The notes beneath the pieces were generated by a model. The model made no database searches. It had not been told where the DNA came from and saw nothing but the letters and a program-made list of their open reading frames with translations. A DNA stretch of 64,000 bases, from contig NZ_PYGE01000019.1 in assembly GCF_003014555.1 (NCBI RefSeq), positions 34,690-98,689 of the forward strand, in the 5' to 3' direction. Position numbers and translations under genes: made by a program. Positions 50,481-58,465 of this stretch are shown here, piece by piece. Within the stretch, counting starts at the first letter, position 1; each line of letters starts with the position of its first letter. Source of the stretch: Haloactinopolyspora alba. Lineage in GTDB: Bacteria > Actinomycetota > Actinomycetes > Jiangellales > Jiangellaceae.

Positions 50481-51302
50481 GTGAAGTTCCTGATCCAGCC
50501 ATACAGCGACAGCGCCCCGGTCACCGAGCCGGGCGAGGCGGTCACGGTGCGGGTGCGCGACGGCGAGGTCGTCACGACCTCCGGCGCCGAGCGGACCGAC
50601 GCCGAGGACGGACACGTGACCGGCTATTACGTCGTCGACCGGGACACCAGGCAGGACGCGGTGGTTGCCGCGGCGCGACTGCCCGAGGCCCGGTCACACC
50701 GGGTCGACGTGCGGGCGCTGGAATCGGCGCCGGACGCGGACGGGGCGCCTTCGTCGTCGCTACCGGTCGAGACCGAGCGGCTGACGCTGCGCGCTTTCGA
50801 CGAGAACGACCTGGACGCGCTGCACGACCTGCACGCCCGTCCGGAGGTCGCGCGCTACATGTACTGGGAGCCGTGGGGCCGAGGGCGCGCTGTCGAGGCG
50901 CTGGGGCGGCGGATGCAGAGCACGACGCTCGCTCGCGAGGGCGACAGCGTCCGCGCTGCCGTCGTCCGCCGCGACACCGGCGTCCTGATCGGCGACGTCC
51001 ACCTGCAGTGGGTCAGCGCCGAGCACAGCCGCGGCGAGATCGGCTTCTCGTTCCACCCGGACGCGCAGGGCCGCGGATATGCCGCCGAAGCCGCGACCGA
51101 GATGCTCCGGCTCGGCTTCGAGACCTTCGGCCTGCGGCGCATCATCGGCCGTTGTGACGACGCCAACACGGCGTCGGCGCGGCTGATGGAGCGGCTCGGG
51201 ATGCGCCGCGAAAGCAACTTCGTCGAGAACGAGTTCGTCAAGGGTGTCTGGACCGGCGAAGCCGACTTCGCCATGCTCGCCGAGGAGTGGAAAGCCGGCT
51301 GA
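50481..51302 (+). CDS. YCII-like domain fused to GNAT acetyltransferase
   Basis: A 273-residue protein of two parts. Residues 1-85 resemble a YCII/DGPF-type domain: MKFLIQPYSDSAPVTEPGEAV at the start and DGHVTGYYVVDRDTRQDAVVAAARLPEARSHRVDVRALE at the end. Residues about 95-270 are a RimJ/RimL-type GNAT, with LTLRAFDENDLDALHDLHARPEVARYMYWEPWG, HPDAQGRGYAAEAATEMLRLGF (acetyl-CoA loop) and IIGRCDDANTASARLMERLGMRRE. The DGPF motif itself is not intact, so the first part may be only structural. The GTG start follows a poor site (GAGGAGC, 13 bases upstream). The acceptor of the acetyl group is not known. Confidence 0.8.
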   Translation: MKFLIQPYSDSAPVTEPGEAVTVRVRDGEVVTTSGAERTDAEDGHVTGYYVVDRDTRQDAVVAAARLPEARSHRVDVRALESAPDADGAPSSSLPVETERLTLRAFDENDLDALHDLHARPEVARYMYWEPWGRGRAVEALGRRMQSTTLAREGDSVRAAVVRRDTGVLIGDVHLQWVSAEHSRGEIGFSFHPDAQGRGYAAEAATEMLRLGFETFGLRRIIGRCDDANTASARLMERLGMRRESNFVENEFVKGVWTGEADFAMLAEEWKAG

Positions 51303-51332
51303 TCAGACCAGGCCGGCTCAGACCAGGCCGGC
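51303..51332. repeat. 15-bp tandem duplication at a gene end
   Basis: TCAGACCAGGCCGGC occurs at 51303-51317 and again at 51318-51332. The second copy codes for the last five codons of the response regulator, including the stop; the first lies just beyond it and would encode the same end. A recent small slippage event is likely. Confidence 0.8.
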
Positions 51333-52010
51333 GTCGTGCGCGAGCAGTGCGAGCTGCACGCGGTTGTTCAGGTCCAGCTTCGTGAGCATGCGCGACACGT
51401 GCGCCTTGACGGTGGCCACGCTCATGTACAGCTCGGCACCGATCTCGGCGTTGGACTTGCCGTGCCCGATCGCGACCGCGACGGCGTGCTCGCGATCCGA
51501 CAGCGCCGCGAGCCGCTCGACGGCGTCCGCCCGCGCGCGACGGCCGTCGTCTCCGTCGGACACGTGCGCGATGAGCTGGCGCGTCACCGACGGGGAGAGG
51601 ATCGGCTCTCCGGTGGCCGCCCGCCGTACCGCCGTCACGATCTCCGCCGGCGGCGTGTCCTTGAGCAGGAAGCCCGTGGCGCCGGCCCGCAGCGCGCGCA
51701 GGACGTGCTCGTCGGTGTCGAACGTGGTCAGGATGACGATCTCCGGCGGGTCGCCGCGACGGCGCAGCGTCTCGGTCGCGGCGAGCCCGTCCACCCGGGG
51801 CATCCGGATGTCCATCAGGACGACGTCCGGGCCGGTGGACTCGACCAGGGCCGGCACGTCGGCGCCGTCGGTCGCCTCGCCGGCGACGTGAACGTCCGGC
51901 GCACCGCCCAGCATCATCGACAGGCCGGCGCGGACCAGCGCGTCGTCGTCGACGATCAGCACACTGACCGGTGTGCTGGTGCGGGTGTCGGCGCGGTCCC
52001 CGGTGCTCAT
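51318..52010 (-). CDS. NarL/LuxR-type response regulator
   Basis: A 230-residue regulator. Receiver: VLIVDDDALVRAGLSMMLG, phosphoacceptor Asp in VVLMDIRMPRVDGLAA, ILTTFDTDEHVL and FLLKDTPP. The LuxR helix-turn-helix is LSDREHAVAVAIGHGKSNAEIGAELYMSVATVKAHVSRMLTKL. The ATG at 52010 overlaps the kinase stop by four bases, so the pair is a two-component system. It lies beside, and divergent from, an ABC-2 exporter, which is a usual target of such systems. Confidence 0.92.
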   Translation of the reverse strand: MSTGDRADTRTSTPVSVLIVDDDALVRAGLSMMLGGAPDVHVAGEATDGADVPALVESTGPDVVLMDIRMPRVDGLAATETLRRRGDPPEIVILTTFDTDEHVLRALRAGATGFLLKDTPPAEIVTAVRRAATGEPILSPSVTRQLIAHVSDGDDGRRARADAVERLAALSDREHAVAVAIGHGKSNAEIGAELYMSVATVKAHVSRMLTKLDLNNRVQLALLAHDAGLV

Positions 52011-53290
52011 GCCGGCCACGGTAGCCAGGCGTGCAGCCGGAAGTCGCCACCGGGCGTGTGGCCGTGCTGCAGCCGCCCTCCGGTGAGCTCCACCCGTTCG
52101 GCCAGACCGACCAGTCCGCTGCCCGCCCCGGGGATCCGGTCGGGTGCGGCCGAGCCCACCGGTGGCTTGTTGCTGATCTCGATGTCGAGGCCCGACCCTT
52201 CGGCGCCGTCGAGGCGGACCCGCACCGACGCGCCGTCCGCGTGCTTGCGCGCGTTGGTCAGTCCTTCCTGCACGACGCGGTAGGCACAGCGACCGACGGC
52301 TTGCGGCGGTTCGGTGTCGTCGGCGCGGCCGTCGGCCAGGGTCACCCGCATGCCCGCCTGCCGCGACTCGTCGACGAGGGTCCGGACGTCGGCGAGCGTC
52401 GGCTGCGGACGCTCGGGATCACTTCCGTGGGCGTCGTCGCCCGGTTGGGTGCGCAGCACGCCGATGACCTCGCGGAGATCCTGCAGCGCCTGGTGCGCGC
52501 TGGCGCGGATCACCCCGGCGGCGCGGGCGACGTCCTCGCGGGGCGCGTCCGGCCGGTACTCCAGCGCGCCGGCGTGCACGCTGAGCAGCGAGATGCGGTG
52601 CGCGAGGACGTCGTGCATCTCGCGGGCGATGCGCTCACGTTCGAGATGGCGGGCCCGCTCGACCCGCAGCGCCGACTCGGCCTCGGCCTGGTGCGCGCGG
52701 GCACGCAGCGACAGGACCAGCTGCCGTCGGGCGCGGACGAACATCCCCCAGACGGTGACGACCGCCACGAACAGCACGGTCAGAGCCACCGACTCGGGCC
52801 AGGAGGTGGTCTCCTCCGGGTAGAGGGCGTAGAAGGAGGCGCCGGACACCGCGTTGAGCGTGGCCACCCCCGCGGCGACGACGAAGCGCCGGTGCACGGC
52901 GACGGTGAACAACGCGACGGCCGCGGCACCGGCCACCGAGGTGAGCCCGGCCGACAGCAGCGCGCACACCACGGACAGCTCGATCGGACGGCTGCGCCGC
53001 CACCACAGCGCGATGCAGGCGAGTCCACCACCGACGAGGTCGAGCAGCTGCACGACCTCCGGGGGGTCGTTGTTCACCAGTGCGGTGTCGTAGCCGATCA
53101 GACCGATGCCGACGGCCAGCAGGAAGGCCACCGTGTCGACGGCCCAGTCCCGTGGTGAGCGGCGGGCCGGACGGCCGAGATCCACGTCGCCCGGATCGCT
53201 GCGCAGCAGCCCGGGAAGCAACGCCGGGAACTCGGGGTCGGCCGAGCCGCCGCTCGAGCCGCCGGTCGAAGGCGCTGCGGAAGGTGTCAC
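52007..53290 (-). CDS. NarL-type sensor histidine kinase
   Basis: A 427-residue kinase. A polar, Gly/Ser-rich N-terminus (about 1-45) is followed by five membrane helices up to about residue 165. HisKA_3: REMHDVLAHRISLLSVHAGALEY, in which the His is the phosphoacceptor. The ATPase part has AYRVVQEGLTNARKHADG and a C-terminal IPGAGSGLVGLAERVELTGG G-box. It partners the regulator that overlaps it. The signal is unknown. The GTG start is the first codon of the frame; a later start is possible as the N-terminal part is low complexity. Confidence 0.9.
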   Translation of the reverse strand: MTPSAAPSTGGSSGGSADPEFPALLPGLLRSDPGDVDLGRPARRSPRDWAVDTVAFLLAVGIGLIGYDTALVNNDPPEVVQLLDLVGGGLACIALWWRRSRPIELSVVCALLSAGLTSVAGAAAVALFTVAVHRRFVVAAGVATLNAVSGASFYALYPEETTSWPESVALTVLFVAVVTVWGMFVRARRQLVLSLRARAHQAEAESALRVERARHLERERIAREMHDVLAHRISLLSVHAGALEYRPDAPREDVARAAGVIRASAHQALQDLREVIGVLRTQPGDDAHGSDPERPQPTLADVRTLVDESRQAGMRVTLADGRADDTEPPQAVGRCAYRVVQEGLTNARKHADGASVRVRLDGAEGSGLDIEISNKPPVGSAAPDRIPGAGSGLVGLAERVELTGGRLQHGHTPGGDFRLHAWLPWPA

Positions 53291-53421
53291 GGTCCATACG
53301 TTACGAGTCCGGAGGTCGCGGCGGCATCGAACCGAAGTCGACGGCGGATGCGACTTCCGTCGCAGCTGTCTGACCGTCCGGCCGACGCGCGGCGGGCGCG
53401 GCGGCGGGCACCGTGGTCGGC

Positions 53422-54321
53422 ATGATCACAGTCGAGCACCTCACCAAGCGATACGGTGCGGTCACGGCGGTGGACGACGTGTCCTTCCGCTGTGAGCCCG
53501 GCACTGTCACCGGCTTCCTCGGCCCCAACGGCGCGGGCAAGTCGACGACGATGCGGATGATCTGCGGGTTGTCGCCCGTGTCGTCCGGATCGGCCACCGT
53601 CCACGGCGTCGCGTACGGCGACCTGCCGAACCCGGGCCGTCAGGTCGGTGTGCTGCTGGACGCGTCGGCGCAGCACGCCGGCCGGACCGGGCGGGAGGTC
53701 CTGTCCGTGGCCGCCCAGCTCATGGGGATCGGCTCGCGACGCGTCGACGAGACCCTGGAGCGGGTCGGCCTCGCCGGCGCACCTGCGAAGCGGCGCGTCA
53801 AGAACTACTCGCTCGGGATGCGCCAGCGCCTCGGCATCGCCCACGCCCTGCTCGGAGATCCGACCGTGCTGATCCTCGACGAGCCCGCGAACGGACTCGA
53901 TCCCGAGGGCATCCACTGGATGCGCGGCGTGCTGCGCGACTTCGCCGACCGCGGCGGCACCGTCATGCTCTCGTCGCACCTGCTGCGTGAGGTCGAGGCG
54001 GTGGCCGACCACCTGGTGGTTATCGGCAGCGGGCGCATCGTCGCCGACGGCCCGAAGGACGAGCTGCTGCGCAGCGCCGGGCTCGTGGTGCGCGCGCTCG
54101 AGCCGGACCTGCTGGAGAAGGCGCTGGTCGGCGCGGGAATCGACGCGCGGTTCGCGCCCGACGGCACGTGCACCGCCGACGCGGAGGCCGAGACGGTCGG
54201 CCGGGTCGCGGCCGGTGCGGGGATCGTGCTGCTGGAACTCCGTCCGGCCGACTCCGGCGGACTCGAGGAGATGTTCCTGCGGCTCACGTCCGCGCCGACC
54301 GAACAGGAGGTGGCGGCATGA
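53422..54321 (+). CDS. ABC transporter ATP-binding protein (DrrA/BcrA-like)
   Basis: A 299-residue ATPase. Walker A is GPNGAGKST, the signature loop YSLGMRQRLGIAHALLGDP, Walker B VLILDEPANGLDPEG, and the switch His is in MLSSHLL. A C-terminal extension of about 85 residues after the core, ending LELRPADSGGLEEMFLRLT, is typical of daunorubicin/bacitracin-type exporters. ATG 53422 is used; a GTG nine bases upstream is possible. It overlaps the permease gene by four bases and lies beside a two-component system, so it probably moves or resists an envelope-active compound. Confidence 0.92.
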   Translation: MITVEHLTKRYGAVTAVDDVSFRCEPGTVTGFLGPNGAGKSTTMRMICGLSPVSSGSATVHGVAYGDLPNPGRQVGVLLDASAQHAGRTGREVLSVAAQLMGIGSRRVDETLERVGLAGAPAKRRVKNYSLGMRQRLGIAHALLGDPTVLILDEPANGLDPEGIHWMRGVLRDFADRGGTVMLSSHLLREVEAVADHLVVIGSGRIVADGPKDELLRSAGLVVRALEPDLLEKALVGAGIDARFAPDGTCTADAEAETVGRVAAGAGIVLLELRPADSGGLEEMFLRLTSAPTEQEVAA

Positions 54322-55103
54322 GCGCCGCGACCATCACGGCCACCGGCGGCACCGGCACCGCGGTCCCGTCGCCGTCGCTCGCCCGGCTCACCGGGGTCGA
54401 GCTGCGCAAGATGACCGACACGCGAGCCAGCCGCTGGCTGCTCGGCATCGTGCTGCTCGCCGGCGTCGGCATGATTCTCGTCCAGATGTTCTCCGGCGAC
54501 GCCGCCGACCGGAACCTGTCGGAGTTCTTCGGCATCGCGCAGATGGGCGCCGGACTGCTGTTGCCGATCGTGGGCATCCTGGCGATCACCGGAGAGTGGT
54601 CGCAGCGCACCGCGCTGGCGACGTTCACGCTCGAACCCCGGCGCGGGCACGTCGTCGCGGCGAAACTGGCGGCGGGGGTGGCGCTCGTCGTCGTGACGGT
54701 CGCGGCGACCCTGGCGCTTGCCGCCGTGGCGAACCTGGCGGCGCCGGCCGTCACCGACGCGGCGGGGGAGTGGACACTCGGCGCCGACGAACCCGCCCGG
54801 GCCGTGCTGTACCAGCTCACCGGATATCTCGTCGGAGCGGCGTTCGGGCTGGCGCTGTTGAACACGCCGCTGGCGATCGTGGCGTTCTTCGCGCTGCCGA
54901 CGGTGTGGTCGATCGTGGGCGGTGTCGTGTCGTCCCTGCAGGACGTCGCGGCGTGGCTGGATCTGGAGGCCACCACGACGCCGATCATCGACGGCAGCCT
55001 GGACGGCGAGGCGTGGGCGCAGCTGGCGGCGTCGATGGGCGTGTGGTGCCTCCTGCCGCTGCTCGTCGGCGTGGCCCGGGTGGTGCGGACCGAGCTGACG
55101 TAG
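54318..55103 (+). CDS. ABC-2 type permease subunit
   Basis: A 261-residue membrane protein with six helices. It starts MSAATITATGGTGTAVPS, a soluble Thr/Ala-rich stretch, and then LTGVELRKMTDTRASRWLLG, the first amphipathic segment and helix of ABC-2 permeases. TGEWSQRTALATFTLEPRRGHVVAAKL is the conserved cytoplasmic loop that contacts the ATPase. The start overlaps the ATPase stop by four bases. The pair forms one exporter; its substrate is not known. Confidence 0.9.
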   Translation: MSAATITATGGTGTAVPSPSLARLTGVELRKMTDTRASRWLLGIVLLAGVGMILVQMFSGDAADRNLSEFFGIAQMGAGLLLPIVGILAITGEWSQRTALATFTLEPRRGHVVAAKLAAGVALVVVTVAATLALAAVANLAAPAVTDAAGEWTLGADEPARAVLYQLTGYLVGAAFGLALLNTPLAIVAFFALPTVWSIVGGVVSSLQDVAAWLDLEATTTPIIDGSLDGEAWAQLAASMGVWCLLPLLVGVARVVRTELT

Positions 55104-55142
55104 GAGACCGGGGCGGCCGCGGCGGCGTGTCAGGATGGCCCC

Positions 55143-56477
55143 ATGAGTGAGCCGACCTCCACGCCGTCCTCGTCTCCCGCGCCCGACGCCGAGGTCGTCG
55201 ATCTCTGCCGGGACCTGCTGCGCATCGACACGTCGAACTTCGGCGACGGCAGCGGTCCCGGCGAGCGGCAGGCGGCGGAGTACGTGGCCGAGCAGCTCGC
55301 CGAGGTCGGTCTCGAGACCACCGTCTTCGAGTCCGAGCCGGGCCGGACCAGCGTCGTCACCCGGATCGAGGGCACCGACCCCACCCGCACGGACGCGCTG
55401 CTGATGCACGGGCACCTGGACGTCGTGCCGGCCGATGCCGCCGACTGGACACACGATCCGTTCTCCGGCGAGCTGGCCGACGGCTGCCTGTGGGGTCGCG
55501 GCGCGGTGGACATGAAGGACATGGACGCGATGATCCTCTCGGTTGTGCGCGACCGGATCCGTACCGGGCGGCTGCCCGCGCGGCCGCTGATCCTGGCGTT
55601 CCTGGCCGACGAGGAGGCCGGCGGCCTGCTCGGCGCGCACTGGGGCGTCGACCACCATCCGGACCTGTTCGCCGGTGCCACCGAGGCCGTCAGCGAGGTG
55701 GGCGGGTTCAGCCTGACCGTCCGTGACGACCGGCGCCTGTACCTGATCGAGACCGCCCAGAAGGGCATCGACTGGATGCGCCTGACCGTCGACGGCCGGG
55801 CCGGGCACGGCTCCATGGTCAGCTCCGAGAACGCGGTCACCGAGCTCGCCGAGGCGGTGGCGCGTCTGGGCCGGCACGAATGGCCGGTGCGGCTGACCCC
55901 GACCGTGCAGGCGTTCCTGGACGCGGTGGGTGAGGAGTTCGGGGTCACGCTCGACCCGGAGGACCCGGAGCAGATGCTCAAGACGCTCGGCAACGTCGGG
56001 CGCATCGTCGGGGCCACCATGCGCAACACCACCAATCCGACCATGCTCAAGGCCGGCTACAAGCACAACGTCATCCCGGGGCGCGCCGAGGCCTACGTCG
56101 ACGGGCGCTACCTGCCGGGCCACGAGCACGAGTTCGCGGCGACGCTCGACGAGATCCTCGGACCGAACGTGAAACGCGAGTCGCTGGTCCACGACATCGC
56201 CGTGCAGACGGAGTTCGGAGGGTCGCTCGTCGACGCGATGAGCACGGCGCTGCTGGCGGAGGACCCCGGTGCGCGGACCGTGCCGTACTGCCTGTCCGGC
56301 GGGACCGACGCCAAGTCGTTCAGCACGCTCGGCATCCGCAACTTCGGGTTCGTGCCGCTGCGGCTGCCGCCGGACCTGGACTTCGCGGGCATGTTCCACG
56401 GGGTCGACGAGCGCGTCCCGGTCGACAGCCTGCGCTTCGGAGCGCGGGTTCTCGATCGGTTCATCGATCTCGCGTGA
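55143..56477 (+). CDS. M20 family metallopeptidase/deacylase
   Basis: A 444-residue enzyme with the metal site of the M20 family: MHGHLDVVPAD with His, WGRGAVDMKDMDAM with the bridging Asp, and FLADEEAGGLLG with the catalytic Glu and a ligand Glu. The lid domain lies at about residues 205-330. The last ligand His is in LDFAGMFHGVDERVPVD. Relatives act as dipeptidases, carboxypeptidases or acetylornithine/succinyl-diaminopimelate deacylases. No signal peptide, so it is cytoplasmic. The ATG at 55143 follows a GC-rich 39-bp gap after the permease gene and lacks a strong ribosome site, so it may be leaderless or cotranscribed. Confidence 0.9.
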   Translation: MSEPTSTPSSSPAPDAEVVDLCRDLLRIDTSNFGDGSGPGERQAAEYVAEQLAEVGLETTVFESEPGRTSVVTRIEGTDPTRTDALLMHGHLDVVPADAADWTHDPFSGELADGCLWGRGAVDMKDMDAMILSVVRDRIRTGRLPARPLILAFLADEEAGGLLGAHWGVDHHPDLFAGATEAVSEVGGFSLTVRDDRRLYLIETAQKGIDWMRLTVDGRAGHGSMVSSENAVTELAEAVARLGRHEWPVRLTPTVQAFLDAVGEEFGVTLDPEDPEQMLKTLGNVGRIVGATMRNTTNPTMLKAGYKHNVIPGRAEAYVDGRYLPGHEHEFAATLDEILGPNVKRESLVHDIAVQTEFGGSLVDAMSTALLAEDPGARTVPYCLSGGTDAKSFSTLGIRNFGFVPLRLPPDLDFAGMFHGVDERVPVDSLRFGARVLDRFIDLA

Positions 56478-56557
56478 GTCTCGCTTCCGCGCGCCGACCC
56501 GTCGTGTACGGTGTGCGCGCGGGCACGCTGACATGAATTCCTCATGGAGCATCTTCA

Positions 56558-58138
56558 ATGAAATCGAATGGACGGGGGCGGCGCATGCTGCCCGGGCTCG
56601 GTGCGGTCGGAGCCGGCGTGCTGCTCGCCGGACTCGCGGCCGCGCCGGCGGTCGCACAAGAGACCGGTGTCGTGCTGGACGTGACCGCTGACGAACAGGT
56701 CGTCGGCGCGCCGGGCGACGTGGTCGAGGTCTCCGGTTCCGCCGTGAACTCCGGGACCGAGGACATGGTCGGCGGCATCGTCGACTTCGAGGTGCCGGCC
56801 GGTGCCGAGATCGTCGGTGTCGTGGGTCAGGAGATCCAGGAGGGCACCGAGCGTCCGGCCGAGGGCTGCGCGCTCGAGACTCCGCAGCGTCTGGTCTGCG
56901 GAACCGAGGCGACGCTGGCTGCCGGCGACAGCACCGAGGCGACCTTCGAGGTGAAGATCGCCGACGACGCCGCTGCCGGTGAGCTGGGTGTCGCGACGAC
57001 GCTGGCCGAGGGGAACAACGGCGGCTCCGGCACCGCCGAGACGGTCATCACCGTCGCCCAGGAGGGCGTCGCGCTGGACGTCACCGCCGACGAGCAGGTG
57101 CGCGCCGCCGCGGGCGACGTGGTCGAGATCTCGAACGCGGCCGCGAACACCGGCACTGAGGCAATCGAAGGTGGCATCGTCGACTTCGAGGTGCCCGAGG
57201 GTGCCGAGATCGTCGGTGTGGTGGGTCAGGAGATCCAGGAGGGCACCGAGCGTCCGGCCGAGGGCTGCGCGCTCGAGACTCCGAGGAAGCTCGTGTGCGG
57301 TACCCAGGGCACGGTGTCGCCGGGCCAGGTGAACGAGGCGACGTACGAGGTGAAGATCGCCGACGACGCGGCGACCGGTGAGCTGGGTGTCGCGACGACG
57401 CTGGCCGAGGGGAACAACGGTGGCTCCGACAGCGCCGAGACGGTCATCACGGTGGCCGAGGAGGGTGTCGCGCTGGACGTCACCGCCGACGAGCAGGTCG
57501 AGGGTGCCCCGGGCGACGTCGTCGAGGTGAACACCGTGGCCGAGCACGTCGGCACCGAGGACCTCGTCGGCGGCATCGTCGACTTCGAGGTGCCGGCCGG
57601 TGCCGAGGTCGTGGGCATCGTGGGGCAGGAGTTCGTCGAGGGCACCGAGCGTCCGGCCGAGGGCTGCGCGCTGGTGACCCCGCAGCGGGTCGAGTGCCAC
57701 ACCGAGGCGACGCTCGCGGCCGGCGACAGCAGCAAGGCGACGTTCGAGGTGAAGATCGCCGACGACGCCACCGCTGGTGAGCTGGGCGTGGCGACGACGC
57801 TGGCCGAGGGCGACAACGGCGGCTCCGACAGCGCCGAGACCGTCCTCACCGTCGCCGGCACCGAGGAGCCGACCCAGGAGCCGACGTCCGAGCCGACCAC
57901 GGAGCCCACGGCCGAGCCCACGGCGGAGCCGACGTCCGAGCCGACCGAGGAGCCGACGGCCGAGCCCACGGCGGAGCCGACGTCCGAGCCGACCGACGAC
58001 ACCGGCGCTGCCGGCACCGAGTCCGGTGAGGACGACCTGCCCGACACCGGTTCGTCCAGCACGTCGGCGTTGCTGGCGGCTGCGGGACTGCTGCTGGTCG
58101 GCGGCGCCGCGGTGGCGCTGCGCGCACGCCGGTCCTGA
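56558..58138 (+). CDS. LPXTG-anchored surface protein with three Ig-like repeats
   Basis: A 526-residue exported protein. A signal peptide (about 1-33, cut near AVA) leads to three almost identical repeats of 133 residues, each with VxLDVTADEQV at the start and a pair of cysteines in GCALETPQRLVCGT that likely form a disulfide. An acidic Pro/Thr/Glu stalk of about 55 residues follows (repeats of EPTAEPT and SEPT), then the sortase motif LPDTG at 494-498, a hydrophobic helix and the tail RARRS. Sortase would attach it to the cell wall, with the repeats projecting outward. The repeats resemble DUF11/CARDB-like folds. A sortase gene is not in the window. Confidence 0.88.
   Translation: MKSNGRGRRMLPGLGAVGAGVLLAGLAAAPAVAQETGVVLDVTADEQVVGAPGDVVEVSGSAVNSGTEDMVGGIVDFEVPAGAEIVGVVGQEIQEGTERPAEGCALETPQRLVCGTEATLAAGDSTEATFEVKIADDAAAGELGVATTLAEGNNGGSGTAETVITVAQEGVALDVTADEQVRAAAGDVVEISNAAANTGTEAIEGGIVDFEVPEGAEIVGVVGQEIQEGTERPAEGCALETPRKLVCGTQGTVSPGQVNEATYEVKIADDAATGELGVATTLAEGNNGGSDSAETVITVAEEGVALDVTADEQVEGAPGDVVEVNTVAEHVGTEDLVGGIVDFEVPAGAEVVGIVGQEFVEGTERPAEGCALVTPQRVECHTEATLAAGDSSKATFEVKIADDATAGELGVATTLAEGDNGGSDSAETVLTVAGTEEPTQEPTSEPTTEPTAEPTAEPTSEPTEEPTAEPTAEPTSEPTDDTGAAGTESGEDDLPDTGSSSTSALLAAAGLLLVGGAAVALRARRS
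56666..57862 (+). repeat. Three tandem 399-bp repeats within the surface protein gene
   Basis: Copies start near 56666, 57065 and 57464, each 133 codons. Long runs are identical at the DNA level, for example the stretch encoding EGTERPAEGCALETP in copies one and two. The unit count could change by recombination. Confidence 0.85.
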
Positions 58139-58173
58139 TCGGCTGAGCACGGCGAATAGACACATCGAGCAGA

Positions 58174-58219
58174 CACAGCGGCCCCGTCCTGGTGAGTTCA
58201 CCGGGGCGGGGCCGCTGTG
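58174..58219 (+). terminator. Terminator of surface protein gene
   Basis: CACAGCGGCCCCG (58174-58186) and CGGGGCCGCTGTG (58207-58219) pair over 13 bases; the loop holds a small GGTGA-GT-TCACC hairpin (58191-58202). It begins 35 bases after the stop. No T-run follows. Confidence 0.8.
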
Positions 58220-58465
58220 CGTCGTCCAGCACTCCAGCTGAGCCCGCAAGACATCCCGCGTCCGCTCCGGTGGCGCTCAGTGCGGCAGACAGGCCCCTTT
58301 CGCCCCTGTGTGCCGCGCAGCGACCGATCGCCTACGAACCGAAACCGGCAGGTCGTCGGCACATAGCGACGTCGGCTCGCAGCAGGCCCGTCCACCAGGT
58401 CGATCGGGTAGCAGTTCCGTGTGATGTAGGACGGGATCATCACCATCACCCCACGTGAGAGGCTG

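Noticed and set aside
53805..56657. Minus-strand open frame of 950 codons
   Set aside because: Opposes the ABC exporter and M20 genes, which have clear motifs.
57870..58000. EPTAEPT codon repeats as a microsatellite element
   Set aside because: They code for the ordinary acidic cell-wall stalk of an LPXTG protein.
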